Shown here: piece by piece, positions 6,579-9,157 of the stretch | Layout of the letters: each line of letters opens with the position of its first letter | Numbering within the stretch: the first letter of the stretch is position 1 | Assembly (NCBI GenBank): GCA_003646995.1 | Contig: QMLZ01000116.1 | Span: 1-9,157 of the forward strand | Origin: Deltaproteobacteria bacterium | Lineage (GTDB): Bacteria > Desulfobacterota > DSM-4660 > Desulfatiglandales > Desulfatiglandaceae | DNA length: 9,157 nucleotides | Direction of reading: 5' to 3' | Position numbers and translations under genes: made by a program | Notes under the pieces: model-generated | The model's database searches: none | Seen by the model: the letters and a program-made list of their open reading frames with translations, nothing else | What the model was told of the DNA's origin: nothing

Positions 6579-7958
6579 ATGGAAAACAGTAATCCAGTCA
6601 AATTCATGGATGTTACGTTTCGCGATAGCCATCAGTCATTGTTTGCTACTCGGATGCGTACAGAAGACATGATACCCATTGCAGAGGAAATGGATAAAGT
6701 AGGGTTTTGGGCAATGGAGGTATGGGGTGGAGCCACATTTGATACTATGCATCGGTTCCTAAAAGAGGATCCATGGGAGAGGCCCAAGATACTGAAAAAG
6801 TACATAAAGAAAACCCCCTTTTCCATGCTGCTAAGGGGGCAAAACCTAGTCGGTTATAGGCACTATGCTGACGACGTGGTAAGGGCCTTTGTAGAGAAGG
6901 CATGTGAGGTCGGTATAGACATCTTCAGGGTCTTCGACGCGTTAAATGACCTAAGGAACTTTACTACTTGCGTGGAAGTCATAAAGAAAAACGGAAAACA
7001 CTTTCAAGGGGCCATCTGCTTTTCTCTGACCGAGAGGAAAATGGGGGGGCCGGTATTTAACCTTCAGTATTACATGGACAAGGCAAAGGCCCTTGAGGAC
7101 ATGGGGGCTGATACCATATGTATAAAAGATATGGCCGGAATTCTGTCCCCATATGACGCTTATGAACTGGTCAAAGGCCTAAAGGAAACGGTCCAGGTCC
7201 CAATTCATCTCCATACCCATTACACATCCGGCATGGCCTCCATGTGTTGCATCAAGGCAATTGACGCAGGCGTCGATATTGTGGACACATCTCTCGCACC
7301 ATTTGCACTCCGCACGTCCCATCCAGCAATTGAGCCCCTAGTTGTGACGCTTGACGGTACACCCAGAGATCCTAAAATCGACCTCGATAATCTGCTTAAG
7401 CTTGATGACTACCTGGAATCCATTGCTCCCAAGTACGCCAATCTGTGTGATACCACCAGGATGTCAGTGATAGATACAGGTGTCCTCAAGCACCAGATAC
7501 CAGGAGGAATGATTTCTAACCTAGTAAACCAACTGAAAGAGGCTAATGCGCTGGATCGCATTAATGAAGTGTACGCCGAGCTTCCACAGACTCGCAAGGA
7601 TCTCGGTACACCCCCACTGGTCACCCCAACATCCCAAATTGTAGGGGTTCAGGCCGTCCTTAATGTACTTTTTGGAAGATATAAGATGATCACGAACCAA
7701 GTAAAAGACCTCTGTTATGGTCTGTATGGTAGGACGCCAACAGAAATCAACCCTGAGGTAAGAGCAAAGGCCCTGAAAGGATACAAGAGAGGACAGACCC
7801 CTATAACAGGTAGACCTGGAGACTACCTTGAGCCCGAACTTGAAAAGGTAAGGGCTGAAGTGGGCGACCTCGCGAAAACAGAGGAAGACTTGCTCATTTG
7901 CGCCCTTTATCCAACTACGGGCAAGGAATTCCTTGAGTATAAGTATGGGAAAAAATAG
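6579..7958 (+). CDS. Biotin-dependent carboxyltransferase subunit (PycB / OadA / transcarboxylase 5S type)
   Basis: Carboxyltransferase that moves CO2 between carboxybiotin and pyruvate/oxaloacetate. The TIM-barrel part (residues 5-300) shows FMDVTFRDSHQSLFATRM with metal ligand D16, EVWGGATFD, EDPWERP, LLRGQNLVGYRHYADDVV, FRVFDALND, CIKDMAG with the carbamylated-lysine position K183, and the metal-binding HLHTH (H212, H214 by alignment to 5S). The conserved C-terminal domain carries KHQIPGGMISNL and PPLVTPTSQIVGVQAV. At 459 aa it ends before any biotinyl domain: no MKM motif is present. It could be the B subunit of a two-subunit pyruvate carboxylase, the 5S subunit of methylmalonyl-CoA carboxytransferase, or an oxaloacetate decarboxylase alpha chain; motifs alone do not decide. 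Its own promoter, strong ribosome site and terminator indicate a monocistronic, well-expressed gene. Confidence 0.93.
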   Translation: MENSNPVKFMDVTFRDSHQSLFATRMRTEDMIPIAEEMDKVGFWAMEVWGGATFDTMHRFLKEDPWERPKILKKYIKKTPFSMLLRGQNLVGYRHYADDVVRAFVEKACEVGIDIFRVFDALNDLRNFTTCVEVIKKNGKHFQGAICFSLTERKMGGPVFNLQYYMDKAKALEDMGADTICIKDMAGILSPYDAYELVKGLKETVQVPIHLHTHYTSGMASMCCIKAIDAGVDIVDTSLAPFALRTSHPAIEPLVVTLDGTPRDPKIDLDNLLKLDDYLESIAPKYANLCDTTRMSVIDTGVLKHQIPGGMISNLVNQLKEANALDRINEVYAELPQTRKDLGTPPLVTPTSQIVGVQAVLNVLFGRYKMITNQVKDLCYGLYGRTPTEINPEVRAKALKGYKRGQTPITGRPGDYLEPELEKVRAEVGDLAKTEEDLLICALYPTTGKEFLEYKYGKK

Positions 7959-8015
7959 GGGGAACGTCTTATCTTTAGCCCAAGGTGAATCGCCTTGGGT
8001 TCCCCCTTCCTTTTT
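7957..8015 (+). terminator. Composite rho-independent terminator
   Basis: Inner stem CCCAAGG (7979-7985) / CCTTGGG (7993-7999) with a 7-nt loop. An outer stem AGGGGGAA (7957-7964) / TTCCCCCT (8000-8007) starts at the carboxyltransferase stop codon. A T-rich run (TTCCTTTTTC) ends at about 8016. It is a strong terminator for the carboxyltransferase gene and lies just upstream of the PilZ gene. Confidence 0.85.
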
Positions 8016-8032
8016 CAAATTGGGAATATTCT

Positions 8033-8779
8033 ATGCCGACAGGGATCGAATCTGAACAGCTGGACCAGATAGAAAGAATCTATGGAAAAAGTCTCATAAG
8101 GCTCTTCCGCGGGCTTATTGAGGACAAGACGGTCCTTCGGGTATTTCTCTTGGGTAAAGATTATGAGCGACTGACCATAGTTACAAATCTGGAAGAAAAG
8201 GATTCTGAAACCTTTATAACCGTTGACTACCCGGGCGGATTTAAAAGGGCTGTTGAAGGAACCACCAATTGGAGGCTGCGGTTCGAATTTACAGGCAAGG
8301 ATAGGCTTCCATACATATTTCGCACTGAAGGCGGAGAACTGATAAAAGGTGGTATAAGGTTGAAGCTCCCCCCCTTTATCGAGCGAAGACAAAGGAGGAA
8401 GAGCTTCCGACTTGAAGCGCCGCTTGGTACCAAGCTCACCTTTACTAAGGACTTTAAGAAGTATGTCACCAATGTCATCAATATCAGCCTTGGAGGTGCC
8501 CTTGTGTCCCTTGAAAAGCGGGAGCACAAGAAACCTGTGGTCGATGTTGACGAGTACCTCAAGGGTCTCAAGGTTTCCTTCCCTTCAAAGGAAGAGGAAT
8601 CGGTGGTCTACATAAAGGAAGCCATGGTCAAAAGGGTGGAAAAGGATATTTATCAAGGATTGTTCAATTATGCGTTACAATTCACAGATGTGGAGAAAAA
8701 AGACAGTGATCTGCTGCAAAGGCTAATCTATCAATTTCAACGTGAATATCTGAGAAAAAGGCAATTAATAGATACGTAA
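8033..8779 (+). CDS. YcgR-like PilZ-domain protein, probable cyclic-di-GMP receptor
   Basis: A 248-residue protein. Residues 115-220 are a PilZ domain: the c-di-GMP-binding arginine motif lies in ERRQRRKSFR (R122xxxR126), and the second motif NxSxxG is N150-I-S-L-G-G155. About 90 residues ahead of it (25-112), rich in beta strands (RVFLLGKDYERLTIVTNL, FITVDYP), resemble the YcgR-type N-terminal domain. Such proteins couple c-di-GMP to motility, adhesion or secretion. Both binding motifs are intact, so ligand binding is likely; the target is unknown because no flagellar, pilus or GGDEF gene is in the window. The start is the ATG at 8033, with only a weak GGGA 7 nt upstream; an in-frame GTG at 7985 lies inside the terminator and is unlikely. 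It has no membrane segment or signal peptide. Confidence 0.88.
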   Translation: MPTGIESEQLDQIERIYGKSLIRLFRGLIEDKTVLRVFLLGKDYERLTIVTNLEEKDSETFITVDYPGGFKRAVEGTTNWRLRFEFTGKDRLPYIFRTEGGELIKGGIRLKLPPFIERRQRRKSFRLEAPLGTKLTFTKDFKKYVTNVINISLGGALVSLEKREHKKPVVDVDEYLKGLKVSFPSKEEESVVYIKEAMVKRVEKDIYQGLFNYALQFTDVEKKDSDLLQRLIYQFQREYLRKRQLIDT

Positions 8780-8787
8780 GAAATGAC

Positions 8788-9015
8788 TTAGACGTAGATA
8801 TCGATAATTTGGCCAAGATTTGGGGGGCCATCCTGGGCAATTCCAGAGGCGGAATAAACCTGCTTGGTCCTATTGGCCTCTACCCCCATATACACTATCC
8901 CGTTGCCCCAACGTCGTTCATCATAGGACCTGCTGGCCTCTCGATCAGTATTCCAGGCTGAAGGCCAGGAAATGGGATTAGTGGCAATCAACGCTGTAGA
9001 GGAACCAATGACCAT
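8788..9015 (-). CDS. Hypothetical protein, 75 aa
   Basis: A 75-codon reading frame convergent with the PilZ gene, leaving only 8 bases between the two stops. Its ATG has AAGGA (9022-9026 on the minus strand) 6 nt upstream, better than several known genes here. The predicted protein starts MVIGSSTALIATNPISW and ends GPPNLGQIIDIYV. It has three tryptophans, no cysteine, no clear signal peptide or membrane helix, and a central charged stretch (NTDREASRSYDERRW). I recognise no family. The opposite strand has no competing long frame, and codon choice looks coding-like, so I think it is real. Confidence 0.55.
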   Translation of the reverse strand: MVIGSSTALIATNPISWPSAWNTDREASRSYDERRWGNGIVYMGVEANRTKQVYSASGIAQDGPPNLGQIIDIYV

Positions 9016-9041
9016 CTACAATCCTTTCAACTTAACTAGAC

Positions 9042-9157
9042 CTACTTTTCATAAATAAACCATCTCTGGACAAAATGCAACAAATTTTTCTCCTTCCAAA
9101 TTTCTTTAACAAACACCCCCGCCGTACCACTCAATCCAGCAGCGGCACAAGGCTGGC
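9042..9157 (-). CDS. Possible C-terminal fragment of a minus-strand gene running off the window
   Basis: On the minus strand one frame is open from the right edge to a TAG at 9042-9044, giving 37 codons ending KEKNLLHFVQRWFIYEK. The stop lies 26 bases before the ATG of the 75-aa ORF, as in an operon. The opening is short enough to be chance, and the fragment matches no family I know. The sequence beyond the window would settle it. Confidence 0.3.
   Translation of the reverse strand, partial: QPCAAAGLSGTAGVFVKEIWKEKNLLHFVQRWFIYEK

Noticed and set aside
7521..8018. 165-codon minus-strand frame opposite the carboxyltransferase 3' end
   Set aside because: Antisense to conserved coding sequence and to the terminator; its composition follows from the real gene.
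7985..8032. Earlier GTG start for the PilZ protein
   Set aside because: The extra 16 codons would be encoded by the terminator stem and T-run; the ATG at 8033 is more plausible.
8770..8805. Imperfect TACGTAAG / CTTAGACGTA repeat between the PilZ gene and the 75-aa ORF
   Set aside because: Pairing is broken by a 2-nt bulge and no T-run follows; too weak to call a terminator.

Overview
The window reads as a chromosomal housekeeping segment from a Desulfobacterota-like (former Deltaproteobacteria) bacterium. The placement is an inference. It rests on the compact order xseA–xseB–ispA–dxs–tlyA on one strand, a small cysteine-rich protein with the PxxKW motif that I associate with that group, a stand-alone biotin-dependent carboxyltransferase subunit without its own biotin domain, and mixed, moderate base composition. 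No phage, insertion sequence, CRISPR array, tRNA or rRNA is visible.

Layout, left to right. The 3' end of aspS (+) enters from the left edge. A 180-base intergenic stretch follows, with two tandem TTGACA boxes and a perfect 11-bp hairpin. Next comes the gene for the small eight-cysteine protein (+, 458-736). It converges on tlyA across a 138-base gap that holds a 13-bp inverted repeat. From 875 to 6279 the minus strand carries one tight operon, transcribed xseA → xseB → ispA → dxs → tlyA: exonuclease VII large and small subunits, a short-chain polyprenyl diphosphate synthase, DXP synthase, and an S4-domain rRNA 2'-O-methyltransferase. The ispA/dxs junction is an ATGA overlap, and the dxs and tlyA reading frames touch. 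The one sizeable internal gap, between xseA and xseB, may hold a 40-codon ORF.

A 299-base divergent spacer separates xseA from a carboxyltransferase gene (+, 6579-7958). The spacer has a near-consensus sigma-70 promoter and a long leader, and the gene has a perfect Shine-Dalgarno and ends in a composite terminator. After it comes a YcgR-like PilZ (cyclic-di-GMP receptor) protein (+). The right end has an unrecognised 75-aa ORF on the minus strand with a good ribosome binding site, and possibly the tail of another minus-strand gene running off the window.

Functionally, dxs and ispA feed isoprenoid precursor and polyprenyl synthesis; xseA/xseB make exonuclease VII; tlyA modifies rRNA; the carboxyltransferase belongs to central C3/C4 metabolism and needs partner subunits encoded elsewhere. 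I did not find a clearly new system. The best leads are the cysteine-rich protein with its leader, the possible small ORF between xseA and xseB, the long carboxyltransferase leader, and the unknown right-end ORF.
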